Made by a program: the position numbers and the translations under genes
The notes under the pieces: model-generated
What the model was told of the DNA's origin: nothing
Seen by the model: only the letters and a program-made list of their open reading frames with translations
Database searches by the model: none
Origin: Terrabacter sp. Ter38
GTDB lineage: Bacteria; Actinomycetota; Actinomycetes; Actinomycetales; Dermatophilaceae
NCBI RefSeq assembly: GCF_024519435.1
Contig: NZ_JALJRZ010000005.1
Coordinates: 124,001 to 188,000 of the forward strand
Reading direction: 5' to 3'
DNA: 64,000 bases
Part shown: one piece after another, positions 16,426-26,092 of the stretch
How positions within the stretch are numbered: the first letter of the stretch is position 1
Layout of the letters: every line of letters begins with the position of its first letter

Positions 16426-19400
16426 GTGCACTCGGGGACTGCGCGCACGACCGACGGCCACGTCGACGGGCGGGCCTCCTCCACCCTCCCGCGCTCGCCC
16501 AAGCACCGACCGCCCGCCCTCACGGTCCGCACCGTACGACGGGCCACGATCCCCGCGCCCCTCCCGCTGGACTCGGCGACGGAGCGTGCCAGCGGCACGG
16601 TCGTGCTCGTCGCCGGCTCGGTCGGCACGGGCAAGACGACGTTGCTCGCGGACTGGTCGGGCGCGCTGGAGCAGCGCGGCGACCTTGTCGGCTGGGCCTC
16701 GCTCGACCGTGAGGACAACGACCCCCGGGTCATGGGCGAGACGCTGCTCGGCGCCCTCACGGCGGCCGTGGGAGCCCAGGTCCCCGCCGTCGACGCGGAG
16801 ACGGTCCCGAACCGCGTCGGGCACGCGTTCGTGACCCGGCTCGTCCAGCTCGCGGGTGAGGCTCCTGCGGACACGTGGCTCGTCCTCGACGACCTGCACC
16901 TCGTCCGCGACCCGCGGTGCGTGGAGCTCGTCGAGCTGATCGTCCGATGGGCCCCGGCGCACCTGCACGTCGTCGTCGGCACGCGTGCCGACCCGGGACT
17001 GCACCTGGCCCGGCTGCGCCTCGAGGAGCGGCTCGTCGAGGTGCGCGAGCACCAGCTGCGCTTCACCATCGACGACACCCGTGAGCTGTTGTCCCGGCAC
17101 GACGTCGGCCTCGACGAGGGCCAGGTGCGCCACCTTCAGGAGCTCACGGAGGGGTGGGCGGCCGGGGTCGCCCTGGCGGCTGTCTCGTTGGCGCGCGGTC
17201 GCGAGGCCGATGCCTTCCTCCGCGAGTTCGCGCGGAGCCACCGCGCGATGTCGGGCTACCTCGTCGAGGAGGTGCTGGCGAGCCTCGACGAGGAGGTGCG
17301 TGACTTCCTCGTCTCGACCTCGGTCCTCGAGGACCTCACGCCCGACCTCGCCGCCGCCGTGACCGGGCGCGACGACGCGGGGGCGCTGCTCGAGGCGCTC
17401 TCGTCGGACAACGCCATGGTCAGCGTCGACCGGCTCGGGTCGCCGACCTATCGCTACCACGTGCTGCTGCGCAGCTACCTCGGCGCGATGCTCGAGTCCC
17501 GTAGCCTCCGAGGTGCCCGGGAGGTCCATGCCCGGGCCGCCCGGTGGTATGCCGCCCACGACGTCCCGGGACAGGCGCTGCGTCACGCCGAGGCGGCCGG
17601 GGATCTCGACCTCATGAGCGACGTGATCCATCACCACGCGCTCCACCTGCTCCTCGACGGCCGGGCCGCCGACGTCGAGGCCGCCGTGCGCACGGTCCCG
17701 ATCGGGGACCCCGTCATGACCGCGGTCGCAGCACTCGCGAGCCTCGACCTGTCGGACCCGGACGCCGCGCGGACCCAGCTCGTGTCACTCGCGACGCAGC
17801 CCGACACGTGGCTCGCCGGCGAGGTGGACGGTGCTCCGGCGGATGTCGAGCCGGCGCCCGACGGCCCGGGCCCCGCCGACCCGGGAGCGTTACCCCTCGA
17901 GCGCCTGCTGGCGGTCGGCCTCCGCTGGCTCTCCTTCGTGGGTGACGACGTGGGTCGACGGTCGGCTGCGGAGCCGGCTGCGGGTCCGGCTGCGGGCCCG
18001 GCTGCGGGCCCGGCTGCGGGTCCGGCTGCGGGTCCGGCTGCGCGCCTCGGCGCCCAGCCCAGCGGCGACGAGCGCGTCGCGGACGGCCTGACCGCCGAGC
18101 TGTCCTCCACCTTCCGGGCGTGGTCGGGCAGCCGGTCCGCACGCAGCCACGTCGTGCCGACCCTCGACGACTCCGTCCCGAGCACCATGGCGGGAGAAGG
18201 GCTTTCGGAGCGGAGTCGGCTGATGGGCCGCGCGCCGCACGAGCACGCCCAGACCGACCTCGACCTCCTCGACGAGCTGACGAGCGGGGGCGTCCTCTTC
18301 GGCGCCGGCCGTCTCGACGACGCCCGGACGGCCTACGGCGCGGCCCTCGGCACCGCTCGCCGTGCCGGGCACCTGCTGTCCGCCCTTCAGGCCATGGTCG
18401 GGCTCGCGTCGGTCGCGGCCGGCCGGGAGGACCTCGTCGAGATGACGGCATGGTCCGAGCGTGTGCTCGCCGAGGCGCAGGGCACGCCGTGGGCCCGGTC
18501 GCCCCGGCTCCTGCCCGCCCATGTCTTCGCGGCGTGGGGCGCCCATCAGGTCCTCGACATCGCGACCGCGCGGGACCGCAACCGGACCGCCCTCGCGCTG
18601 ATCGCCGAGGTCTCGTCGATGATGCCCGCGCTCGTGTCCGGGAACGGGGAGCCCGGCGACGCAGCCTCCTCGACAGCGGCGCGCGGCCTCGAGCAGCTGG
18701 GTCGGCTCGCGCGGATGCTCGACGCCGACCTCGACCTCGAAGAGGATGCGGACGAGCCCGGTGCCCGGCAGGACGTGGTCGCCCGCGTCATGGCGGGAGC
18801 CAGGGACGTGTCGCGACTGTCGATGACCCCGGACCTCGCCGTGGGCGAGCTGTCCCGGGCGCACCGGATCGTGCTGCTCGCAGGGTTCCCGCGACTCGCT
18901 GTCGAGGTCGAGCAGCTGAGTGACGGGCTGCCCGGGTGCGAGGTCGAGATCGCCGTCATGGCGGGGGTGCGCCACCTGTGGGACGGTGACGACGCCGCTG
19001 CCCGCTCGGCGGTCGCGCCCCTGCTCGCGGTCGACCCTGCGATGCTTCCCCTGCGCGCGGCCGTCACGGCGCACCTCGTCAAGGCGGTGGTGGCCCATCG
19101 CAACGCCCAGCCCACCGTCGCGCACGAGGGACTCGTCGTCGCCCTGACCCGAGCCGCTCCCCAGCGCGCGCTCCGGACGGTGCTCGAGGTCGCGCCTGAG
19201 GTCGCCGAGGTCCTCGCCGTCGGTGCAGGACGGCTCGGCGAGCTCGAGCCGTTCGCCCTCGAACTGCGCGAGCACTCCCGTCCGGCTGCGGACCTGCGCC
19301 CGGATCCGCTGCTCGAGGTCGCCCTCAGTGCCCGCGAGCTCAGCCTGCTGCGTGAGCTGCCGTCGCTCCTGACCGTCGCCGAGATCGCCGACGCGCGAGC

Positions 19401-19509
19401 CGTGAGCCGCAACACCGTCAAGACGCAGATGCGGTCGCTCTTCCAGAAGCTCGGCGTCGGGTCGCGCCGCGACGCCGTGGCAGCAGCGCGTCGTCTCGGG
19501 CTCCTCTAG
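16426..19509 (+). CDS. Large ATP-binding LuxR-family (MalT/LAL-type STAND) regulator
   Basis: 1027 residues from GTG 16426. Walker A GSVGTGKT at 64-71 and Walker B LVLDDLH with D155-D156 define a STAND NTPase core, followed by winged-helix and helical repeat regions. The C-terminus is a LuxR HTH: SARELSLLRELPSLLTVAEI then SRNTVKTQMRSLFQKLGV. About residues 515-540 consist of an Ala-Ala-Gly-Pro repeat encoded by a 12-nt tandem repeat, probably a flexible linker. Such proteins are ATP-dependent activators responding to an inducer. No adjacent catabolic operon reveals the ligand. Followed by a hairpin terminator. Confidence 0.88.
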   Translation: MHSGTARTTDGHVDGRASSTLPRSPKHRPPALTVRTVRRATIPAPLPLDSATERASGTVVLVAGSVGTGKTTLLADWSGALEQRGDLVGWASLDREDNDPRVMGETLLGALTAAVGAQVPAVDAETVPNRVGHAFVTRLVQLAGEAPADTWLVLDDLHLVRDPRCVELVELIVRWAPAHLHVVVGTRADPGLHLARLRLEERLVEVREHQLRFTIDDTRELLSRHDVGLDEGQVRHLQELTEGWAAGVALAAVSLARGREADAFLREFARSHRAMSGYLVEEVLASLDEEVRDFLVSTSVLEDLTPDLAAAVTGRDDAGALLEALSSDNAMVSVDRLGSPTYRYHVLLRSYLGAMLESRSLRGAREVHARAARWYAAHDVPGQALRHAEAAGDLDLMSDVIHHHALHLLLDGRAADVEAAVRTVPIGDPVMTAVAALASLDLSDPDAARTQLVSLATQPDTWLAGEVDGAPADVEPAPDGPGPADPGALPLERLLAVGLRWLSFVGDDVGRRSAAEPAAGPAAGPAAGPAAGPAAGPAARLGAQPSGDERVADGLTAELSSTFRAWSGSRSARSHVVPTLDDSVPSTMAGEGLSERSRLMGRAPHEHAQTDLDLLDELTSGGVLFGAGRLDDARTAYGAALGTARRAGHLLSALQAMVGLASVAAGREDLVEMTAWSERVLAEAQGTPWARSPRLLPAHVFAAWGAHQVLDIATARDRNRTALALIAEVSSMMPALVSGNGEPGDAASSTAARGLEQLGRLARMLDADLDLEEDADEPGARQDVVARVMAGARDVSRLSMTPDLAVGELSRAHRIVLLAGFPRLAVEVEQLSDGLPGCEVEIAVMAGVRHLWDGDDAAARSAVAPLLAVDPAMLPLRAAVTAHLVKAVVAHRNAQPTVAHEGLVVALTRAAPQRALRTVLEVAPEVAEVLAVGAGRLGELEPFALELREHSRPAADLRPDPLLEVALSARELSLLRELPSLLTVAEIADARAVSRNTVKTQMRSLFQKLGVGSRRDAVAAARRLGLL
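17974..18042 (+). repeat. 12-nt tandem repeat inside the regulator gene
   Basis: Five full units of CCGGCTGCGGGY plus a partial sixth, encoding the repeated tetrapeptide PAAG in frame. A length that is a multiple of three lets the copy number vary by slippage without breaking the frame. Confidence 0.9.
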
Positions 19510-19517
19510 GACGCCGA

Positions 19518-19556
19518 CGCGTCGAGGTCACCCGCCCGGGGTGACGCCGCGACGCG
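19518..19556. terminator. Hairpin after the LuxR-type regulator
   Basis: Inner stem GTCACCC (19527-19533) with GGGTGAC (19539-19545) and an outer stem CGCGTCG (19518-19524) with CGACGCG (19550-19556), starting 9 nt after the stop codon. Confidence 0.55.
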
Positions 19557-19619
19557 CCCGGACGGGCACCATCGGAGCAAGAGCCTTCGGCATCCGGTCC
19601 GACCCGCGAAGGGGGCGGC

Positions 19620-19826
19620 GTGCGCTACGAGTTCATCCTGGCCGAGCAGATCCCCGAGGTCGCCCGCGCGGCCTTCCCGGAGCTCGACGAGTCGACCGTC
19701 CCGGTCGGCGCGCTGGGCTCGGTCATGTACGGACACGTCGTCGACGCACCGCACCTGCACGGCATCCTCGACCGTTTCCAGGACCTCGGCTTCACGCTCC
19801 TCGAGCTGCGTCGCCTCCCGGACTAG
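19620..19826 (+). CDS. Small hypothetical protein (68 aa)
   Basis: GTG 19620 with GAAGGGGG about 6 nt upstream. The sequence MRYEFILAEQIPEVARAAFP, then VMYGHVVDAPHLHGILDRFQ and ending LLELRRLPD, matches the pattern of a small conserved actinobacterial protein (M-R-Y-E...F-P-E-L...H-L-H-G-x-L-x-R-F) often found in stress or oxidoreductase contexts. It may be an alpha/beta mini-domain. Spaced only 5 nt from the flippase-like gene, so probably cotranscribed. Confidence 0.65.
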   Translation: MRYEFILAEQIPEVARAAFPELDESTVPVGALGSVMYGHVVDAPHLHGILDRFQDLGFTLLELRRLPD

Positions 19827-19831
19827 GACCG

Positions 19832-20962
19832 GTGACCCAGGAGCCCGCGGGGGACTCTGCGGTCGGCCCCCCTGAGCCAGGGCGGTCCGAGCAGCCGCAG
19901 GAGCCGCCGTCGCGAGGTGAGGGGCGGCGACGGTCGACGCGACGACGGACGCTGCTCGTCGGTGCCCTGCGGATCGGTCTGACACTCGTGGCGCTGTGGT
20001 GGTTCTCCCGCGTCGTGCGACGGGTCAACTGGTCGGCCGTGTGGGACGCCGTGGCCGGCCTGACCCCGGCCCAGGTCGTGGCCCTGCTGGGCGCCGTCGC
20101 GCTGCGCCAGTGCCTCAATGCCGGCCCACTCGCAGTCTTCGTGCCGTCCCTCGGACTGCGCCGGGCCGTGTCGAACGACCTGTCGGCGAACCTCGTCGCG
20201 ACAGTCGCGCCCCCGCCGGGCGACGTCGTGCTGCGCATCGCGATGCTCCGGTCGTGGGGGATCCCGTCCGCCGAGGGCATCGCCGGCATCTCGCTCAACA
20301 CCCTGACCTACTACGTCGCCCGTTTCGGCGCACCGGTCCTGGGGCTGGGACTGGCCGCGGTCGCTGGACAGGTCGAGCCGGCATACGTCTGGACCGCTGT
20401 CTCGAGCGGGGCGGTCAGCCTCGTCGTCGTCGTGGGGCTCGTCATCGCGTCCCGCGGTGAGCGACCCGCCGCGCGTGCCGCCGGATGGGTCGGCCACCAG
20501 CTGCGACGTGTCACCCCGCGGGTCGACCCCGCGGCGTGGTCGACCCGCGCCACCGAGTTCGTCCGACAGGCGGGCGACGTCCTGCGCCGCGGTTGGGGCC
20601 GGGCCATGGCCTGCCAGGTGGGACTGGTCCTCAGCGAGGCGCTGTTGCTCGTGCTGTCGCTGCGCTTCGCCGGCGTGCCGGCGCTCGTGGCTCCCACCGT
20701 CACCGTCGTCGTGGCCCTGCTCATCAGCTACCCCCTCACAGCACTGCCCTTCGGCGGCCTCGGGGTGCTCGACGGCGCCGTCATCGCCATCCTCGGCCTG
20801 GAGCAGGGACCGTTCGAGACGAAGGCCATCGCGGGGCTCGTCGTCTTCCGCGTGTGCTGGATGCTCGTCCCGCTCGCGCTCGGAGCCGCGGCGGTCACCC
20901 GATGGCGGCGCGCCCACGTCGCCGAGGCAGCGGCCGTCAGAAGCGCCACACGAGGGGAATGA
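19832..20962 (+). CDS. Flippase-like integral membrane protein (LPG_synthase_TM/UPF0104 type)
   Basis: 376 residues from GTG 19832 with AGGA upstream. A 45-residue charged cytoplasmic tail precedes about eight hydrophobic helices. Features of the lysylphosphatidylglycerol synthase TM family (PF03706): LGLRRAVSNDLSANLVATVA with APPPGDVVLRIAMLRSWGI, and LPFGGLGVLDGAVIAILGL near the C-terminus. These proteins are thought to move lipids or lipid-linked molecules across the membrane. It lacks the synthase domain. Its 3' end overlaps the convergent transporter gene by 26 nt. Confidence 0.85.
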   Translation: MTQEPAGDSAVGPPEPGRSEQPQEPPSRGEGRRRSTRRRTLLVGALRIGLTLVALWWFSRVVRRVNWSAVWDAVAGLTPAQVVALLGAVALRQCLNAGPLAVFVPSLGLRRAVSNDLSANLVATVAPPPGDVVLRIAMLRSWGIPSAEGIAGISLNTLTYYVARFGAPVLGLGLAAVAGQVEPAYVWTAVSSGAVSLVVVVGLVIASRGERPAARAAGWVGHQLRRVTPRVDPAAWSTRATEFVRQAGDVLRRGWGRAMACQVGLVLSEALLLVLSLRFAGVPALVAPTVTVVVALLISYPLTALPFGGLGVLDGAVIAILGLEQGPFETKAIAGLVVFRVCWMLVPLALGAAAVTRWRRAHVAEAAAVRSATRGE

Positions 20963-22742
20963 CGGTGACGGCCACGACGAGCCACAGGAGCAGGACCGGA
21001 AGCCCGAGGCGCCAGTAGTCGCCGAAGCGGTAGCCGCCCGGGCCCATGATCATCATGTTGGCCGGCGTCGCGATCGGGGTGAGCAGCGACGCGGCCCCGG
21101 CGACCGCGACGAGCATGAGGACCGGCAGCACCGAGACCCCGGTCTCCTGGGCCGCGGCGACCGCGATCGGCACGATGATGAGCACCGTGGCGGTGTTGCT
21201 GACGACCTGCCCGACGACCGCGGTCAGGGCGAAGAGCGCGATGAGGAGCGCGTAGGGGCGACCCGCGCCCACGACGTCGATGAGGCCCCGTGCCACGAGG
21301 TCGGCCGCGCCGCTCGTCTCGATCGCGGTCGACAGCGGGATGAGGCCACCGATGAGCACGACGGTCTGCCACGAGACGGCGCGGTAGGCCTGGTTGACGC
21401 TGATGACCCGGGTCAGCACCATCGCGGTCGCGGCAGCGAGGCCTGCGATCGCCGGCGGCACGACTCCGAGCGCGAGCAGGGCGACCATGACGAGGAGGAC
21501 GACGATCGCCCGGCCCGACCGTGGACCGAGCGGAACTGCTTGTCGCCGAACGAGATCCGGGGAGTCGACGAGCAGCACGTCACGGTCGTGCACGAGCTCC
21601 TCGATGGCCGTCCACGTGCCGTGCAGCAGGAGGCTGTCACCGGCGTTCAGCTCGAGCGGCGCAGCCCCCACGTCCTTGCCGAGACGACGGATCCCGAGCA
21701 CGACGAGGTCGCTCGCTCGCATCTGTCCGGGGAAGGCCGTCTCGCCGACCAGCGGCGAACGCGGGGGCACGACGACCTCGGCCACGCCGACCTCGCGGTT
21801 CATGATCCCGGCCGACTCGACCGTGATCGGCCGCATCGCGACCGCGAGACGCAGCTCGGGCACGAGCCGGCTCACTGCCTCGCTCGCCCCGCTCACGACG
21901 ACGACGTCGTCGTCACCCACGGGGGTCGGGCCCGTGACGACGTGGCCACCGGTGCTCTGCACGCCGATGAGCGTCACCCCCGGGTATGCCGCGAGGTCGA
22001 GACGGTCTGCCGGTACCCCGACGACGGGCGACCCGGGACGCACCCGGAGGCGGTAGAAGCCGTCGTGCAGCTCGTAGTACGCCGGGAGCCGGTTGGCGTG
22101 ACGGCCGAGGTCTCGCACGGGCTGCGACGAGGTCCGGCGGGGGAGCACCCGGGGTCCGAGCAGGACGCCGAGCGTCACGGTGCCGATGACGAGAGGCAGC
22201 CCGACGACGGCGAAGTCGAAGAAGCCGAACGGCTCCGAGCCGGCGTCGACGGCTGCGTTGGAGACGATGACGTTGACCGGGCTGCCGGTCAGGGCGAGGA
22301 GGGACCCGGCGCTCCCGGCGAAGGCCATCGGCATGAGCATGACCGACGGGGACCGCCGGATCCGGGTGGCGAGGACGAGCACCATGGGCAGCAGGGCGGC
22401 GACCGAGCCGTTGAGGGTGATGACGGCGGTGAGCACGGCACACAGCCCGAGCACCGCGACCATGAGCCGCACCGCCCCGTTGCCGACGACGTCGATGAGC
22501 CGCTGGCCGGCCCACGTCGTCACGCCGGCTGAGTCGATGGCCTCGCTGACCACGAAGAGGGAAGCGATGAAGACGACGACAGGGTCGCCGAACCCCGACA
22601 GGGCCGTGTTCGCGTCGACGAGTCCCGTCGCGTACAGCGCGAGGCAGGTGAGGACGGCCACCCCGCCCACGGGCAGCCGGTTCCAGATGAAGAGGACGAC
22701 GGTCGCGGCGAGGACCACCAGGCTCGTCGTCGCGGGGCTCAT
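20937..22742 (-). CDS. SLC13/DASS-type anion transporter with TrkA_C domains
   Basis: 601 residues from ATG 22742. N-terminal helices with GVAVLTCLALYATGLVDANT and LNGSVAALLPMVLVLATR; the substrate-site signature TGSPVNVIVSNAA and its repeat VSNTATVLIIVPIAVAA in the second half match the divalent-anion:Na+ symporter (DASS/CitMHS) fold. Two RCK/TrkA_C-like cytoplasmic domains lie between (from YRLRVRPGSPVVGVPAD to GDSLLLHGTWTAIEELV). Such proteins carry sulfate, di- or tricarboxylates. Substrate not deducible. The 3' end overlaps the convergent gene. Confidence 0.88.
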   Translation of the reverse strand: MSPATTSLVVLAATVVLFIWNRLPVGGVAVLTCLALYATGLVDANTALSGFGDPVVVFIASLFVVSEAIDSAGVTTWAGQRLIDVVGNGAVRLMVAVLGLCAVLTAVITLNGSVAALLPMVLVLATRIRRSPSVMLMPMAFAGSAGSLLALTGSPVNVIVSNAAVDAGSEPFGFFDFAVVGLPLVIGTVTLGVLLGPRVLPRRTSSQPVRDLGRHANRLPAYYELHDGFYRLRVRPGSPVVGVPADRLDLAAYPGVTLIGVQSTGGHVVTGPTPVGDDDVVVVSGASEAVSRLVPELRLAVAMRPITVESAGIMNREVGVAEVVVPPRSPLVGETAFPGQMRASDLVVLGIRRLGKDVGAAPLELNAGDSLLLHGTWTAIEELVHDRDVLLVDSPDLVRRQAVPLGPRSGRAIVVLLVMVALLALGVVPPAIAGLAAATAMVLTRVISVNQAYRAVSWQTVVLIGGLIPLSTAIETSGAADLVARGLIDVVGAGRPYALLIALFALTAVVGQVVSNTATVLIIVPIAVAAAQETGVSVLPVLMLVAVAGAASLLTPIATPANMMIMGPGGYRFGDYWRLGLPVLLLWLVVAVTVIPLVWRF

Positions 22743-22859
22743 CGCCCCATCGTCCGGGCTCGGGGACCTGGTGCGGTCACCCACGACGGGTGAATCGGTC
22801 GCCGGGCGGCACGGCCATGCTCGGAAGGGCCAAGACCAACGTCTCCCGAAGGAGTCGGC

Positions 22860-24377
22860 GTGAGCACCCCTGCCATGCGCACTCTGGATCCCATCCCGTC
22901 CACCCGTTCGTACGTCACGGTCGACGCCGTCACCGAGCTCCCCGGCGCCGACGAGGTCGGGGCGGTCGCGGTGCCCGTGGCCGAGGGTGCCGACCCGCCG
23001 GCCGACCTCGGGCAGGACGCCGCTGCACTCGCCGCCGCCGGCTTCACCGGTAGACGCGGGGAGACGATCGTCCTTCCCGGCGGGGGGCGGGCCCTCGTCG
23101 CGGTCGGCATCGGCGCCGTGGACGACGTCGACGAGGCCGCGGTGCGCGACCTCGCCGCGACGTTCGCACGGGCCGTGCCACAGCACACGAGGCTCGCGGT
23201 GGAGCTGCCCGACCGGGAGATCGGGCTGTCACCCCGAGACTTCGCCCGGGCCGTCACCGAGGGCGTCCTCCTCGCCCGCTGGCGCTTCCGCATCAGCGAG
23301 TCCGACGACGATCCCGTCCTCGAGCGGCTCGTCCTCGTCGCCCCCGCCGAGCACTCCGAGGCAGTCGTAGAGGGCGTTCGCCGTGGTGTGGTGCTCGCAC
23401 GAGCGGCAGCCCTCGGCCGCGACCTCGCCAACTGTCCGGCCGCGGCGCTCACGGCGACCCGCATCGGCGAGGTCGCGCAGGAGCTCGGCCCTGACGCAGG
23501 ACTGGACGTCGACGTCGTCGGCCTCGACGAGCTCGTCGAGATGGGGTGCGGCGGCCTGCTCGGGGTCAACCTCGGCAGCGTCGAGGAGCCCCGCATGGTC
23601 CGCCTGCACTACGTGCCGGAGGGCGAGTCCCGAGGGCACCTCGCCCTCGTCGGCAAGGGCATCATGTACGACTCCGGCGGGATCAGCCTCAAGCCGAGCG
23701 ACGAGTCGCACGCGCAGATGAAGAACGACATGACCGGTGCGGCCACGGTCCTCGCGGCGATGACCGCGCTCCGTGCCGTCGGCTGCCAGACCGAGGTGAC
23801 CGGCTACCTCATGTGCACCGACAACATGCCCTCCGGCTCGGCGCTCAAGCTCGGCGACGTGCTCCGGATGCGCAACGGCAAGACCGTCGAGGTGCTCAAC
23901 ACCGATGCCGAGGGACGCCTCGTCATGGCCGACGCGCTCGCCCTCGCCGTCGAGCTCGACGTCGACGCGATCGTCGACATCGCCACCCTGACGGGCGCGT
24001 GCCTGCGGGCGCTGGGCGTCGACATCGCCGGCGTCATGGGCAACTCGGACGCGCTCGTCGAGCAGGTCCGTGCGGCCGGTGACGCGGTCGACGAGCCGGT
24101 CTGGCCGCTGCCGCTGCACCGCCGATACCGCTCGCAGCTCGACTCGCCGATCGCCGACATGACCAACATGGGCGGCCCGAACGCCGGTCAGATCACGGCG
24201 GCCCTCTTCCTCGAGGAGTTCGTCGGTGGCAAGCCGTGGGCCCACATCGACATCGCCGGCACGGCACAGCTGCCGGAGGCCAGGGGCTGGCGCAACAAGG
24301 GCGCCACCGGGTTCGGCAGCCGGCTCCTCGTCGAGCTCGCCTGCGCGTTCGAGAGGCCGACCGAGGGGGACGCATGA
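22860..24377 (+). CDS. pepA: Leucyl aminopeptidase (M17, PepA)
   Basis: 505 residues from GTG 22860 with AAGGAG 8 nt upstream. The M17 dizinc centre is visible in VGKGIMYDSGGISLKPSD and in the hallmark NTDAEGRLVMADAL; the catalytic Lys and Arg lie in these motifs. The C-terminal catalytic domain is full-length with an N-terminal macro-like domain of about 180 residues. Cytoplasmic hexameric exopeptidase that trims N-terminal residues from peptides. Its stop codon overlaps the AbgT start (ATGA), a coupling that suggests processing of amino acid conjugates brought in by AbgT. Confidence 0.95.
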   Translation: MSTPAMRTLDPIPSTRSYVTVDAVTELPGADEVGAVAVPVAEGADPPADLGQDAAALAAAGFTGRRGETIVLPGGGRALVAVGIGAVDDVDEAAVRDLAATFARAVPQHTRLAVELPDREIGLSPRDFARAVTEGVLLARWRFRISESDDDPVLERLVLVAPAEHSEAVVEGVRRGVVLARAAALGRDLANCPAAALTATRIGEVAQELGPDAGLDVDVVGLDELVEMGCGGLLGVNLGSVEEPRMVRLHYVPEGESRGHLALVGKGIMYDSGGISLKPSDESHAQMKNDMTGAATVLAAMTALRAVGCQTEVTGYLMCTDNMPSGSALKLGDVLRMRNGKTVEVLNTDAEGRLVMADALALAVELDVDAIVDIATLTGACLRALGVDIAGVMGNSDALVEQVRAAGDAVDEPVWPLPLHRRYRSQLDSPIADMTNMGGPNAGQITAALFLEEFVGGKPWAHIDIAGTAQLPEARGWRNKGATGFGSRLLVELACAFERPTEGDA

Positions 24378-26068
24378 GCACGGTCGCGGACACACCGCAG
24401 TCGCCGGCCGACGAGGAGGGGAAAGGCGCCGGCAAGCCTGGGGGGACCCAGCGCTTCCTCGACGCGATCGAGCGTCTCGGCAACAAGGTGCCGCATCCGG
24501 CGCTCATCTTCCTCGGCCTCATCGTCGCCGTCATCGTGCTCTCGCACGTGCTCTACCTCACCGGTGCCAGCGTCACGGCCGACGTGGCCGAGCCCGGCTC
24601 GGTCCCCGCGGTCCCGGACTACGAGGGCGGCACCTCGCTTCCCGGCTACCCGCACCCGCCGACCGGCGCGGTCCCGGACTACGAGATCGAGCGCGAGACG
24701 ATCACGGCCAACAGCCTCTTGACGGCGGACGGCATCCGCTTCATCTTCACGACGGCCGTGCAGAACTTCAACGACTTCGGCGTCGTGGCCGTCATCCTCG
24801 TCGCCATGATCGGCGTCGGGGTCGCGGAGGAGGCCGGACTCATCGCCGCCCTCATCCGCAAGATGGTCAAGGTCGCCCCGCGCGGCGCGATCACCTTCAT
24901 CATCGTGCTCCTCGGTGGCATCTCGAGCGTCGCCTCCGACGCCGGCTACCTCGTGCTGATCCCGCTCGGTGCCGCGGCCTTCGTGTCGCTCGGGCGCCAT
25001 CCCCTGGCCGGTATCGCGGCGGCGTACGCCGGCGTCAGCGCCGCCTTCTTCGTCAACGTCCTGATCACCCCGGCCGACGGCATCATCACCGAGGTGACGA
25101 ACGAGACCATCGGTCTGGTCGCTCCGAACGTCGAGCTCAACGTCACCCACAACTTCTTCTTCAGCACGGCGTCCCTCCTCTTCTGTGCCGTCGTCATGAC
25201 GTGGGTCACCGAGCGCCTCCTCGAGCCACGGCTCGGCCGGTGGAACCGCGCAGAAGGACCCGACGACGTCCCGCCCGAGACGGTGCCGACCGACGACGAG
25301 ATGGCGCTCGAGTCGCGCGGACTGCGGATGTCACTGATCTGGACCCTCGTCGCCGTCGCCGTCGTCGCCCTGCTCACGGCTCTGCCGAATGCGCCGCTGC
25401 GCAACCCCGAGACCGGGGAGGTCTTCGGGTCCTCGCCCTTCATGAGCAGCCTGCTCTTCATCATCTCGATGCTCTTCCTCGCGGCCGGCCTCGGCTACGG
25501 CCGGGGGGCGAAGACGCTGACCGGCAGCACCAACGTCATCAACGCGATCGTCAAGACGTTCAACGGCCTCGGCGGCCTGATCTTCCTCATGCTGCTCATC
25601 GCCCAGTTCATCGCGTACTTCAACTACTCGAACATGAGCAGGCTCGCGGCGACGGGCCTGGCCGACGTCCTCGAGAGCGCCAACATCGGGGCGCTCGCGC
25701 TCCTCGTCGGCTTCATCCTGCTCGTGGCCGTCATCGACCTGATCATGCCGGGGGTCATCCCCAAGTGGGCGATCCTGGCGCCGATCTTCATCCCGCTCTT
25801 CTACCGGCTCGGGATCGCGCCGCAGACGGTCATCGCCGCCTACCGCGTCGGCGACGGACCGATGAACGTCATCACGCCACTCATGGTCTACCTGCCCTTC
25901 ATCGTCCTCGTGTGCCAGCGCTACCAGAAGAAGGCCGGACTCGGCACCGTGGTGTCGATGATGATCCCGTACACCGCGATCGTCCTCGTCACGTGGATCC
26001 TCTTCTTCGTCGCCTGGTACCTGGTCGGGATCCCTTGGGGTCCAAGCGCTCCCGTCCACCTCAACTGA
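24374..26068 (+). CDS. AbgT-family transporter (p-aminobenzoyl-glutamate type)
   Basis: 564 residues, ATG 24374 overlapping the pepA stop. About a dozen hydrophobic helices; family features include FLDAIERLGNKVPHPALIFL at the N-terminus, GVGVAEEAGLIAALIRKMV and LGGISSVASDAGYLVLIPLG, and the hairpin region around MPGVIPKWAILAPIFIPL. AbgT proteins were described as importers of p-aminobenzoyl-glutamate, and some family members as sulfonamide exporters. Coupling to an aminopeptidase and proximity to glutaminase favour a peptide/glutamate-conjugate salvage role here, which is inference. Confidence 0.93.
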   Translation: MSTVADTPQSPADEEGKGAGKPGGTQRFLDAIERLGNKVPHPALIFLGLIVAVIVLSHVLYLTGASVTADVAEPGSVPAVPDYEGGTSLPGYPHPPTGAVPDYEIERETITANSLLTADGIRFIFTTAVQNFNDFGVVAVILVAMIGVGVAEEAGLIAALIRKMVKVAPRGAITFIIVLLGGISSVASDAGYLVLIPLGAAAFVSLGRHPLAGIAAAYAGVSAAFFVNVLITPADGIITEVTNETIGLVAPNVELNVTHNFFFSTASLLFCAVVMTWVTERLLEPRLGRWNRAEGPDDVPPETVPTDDEMALESRGLRMSLIWTLVAVAVVALLTALPNAPLRNPETGEVFGSSPFMSSLLFIISMLFLAAGLGYGRGAKTLTGSTNVINAIVKTFNGLGGLIFLMLLIAQFIAYFNYSNMSRLAATGLADVLESANIGALALLVGFILLVAVIDLIMPGVIPKWAILAPIFIPLFYRLGIAPQTVIAAYRVGDGPMNVITPLMVYLPFIVLVCQRYQKKAGLGTVVSMMIPYTAIVLVTWILFFVAWYLVGIPWGPSAPVHLN

Positions 26069-26092
26069 CGCCGTCGGTACCGGTGGCGTGAC

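Noticed and set aside
17974-18042. CRISPR-like repeat array
   Set aside because: Units are 12 nt, contiguous without spacers, and encode an in-frame peptide repeat.
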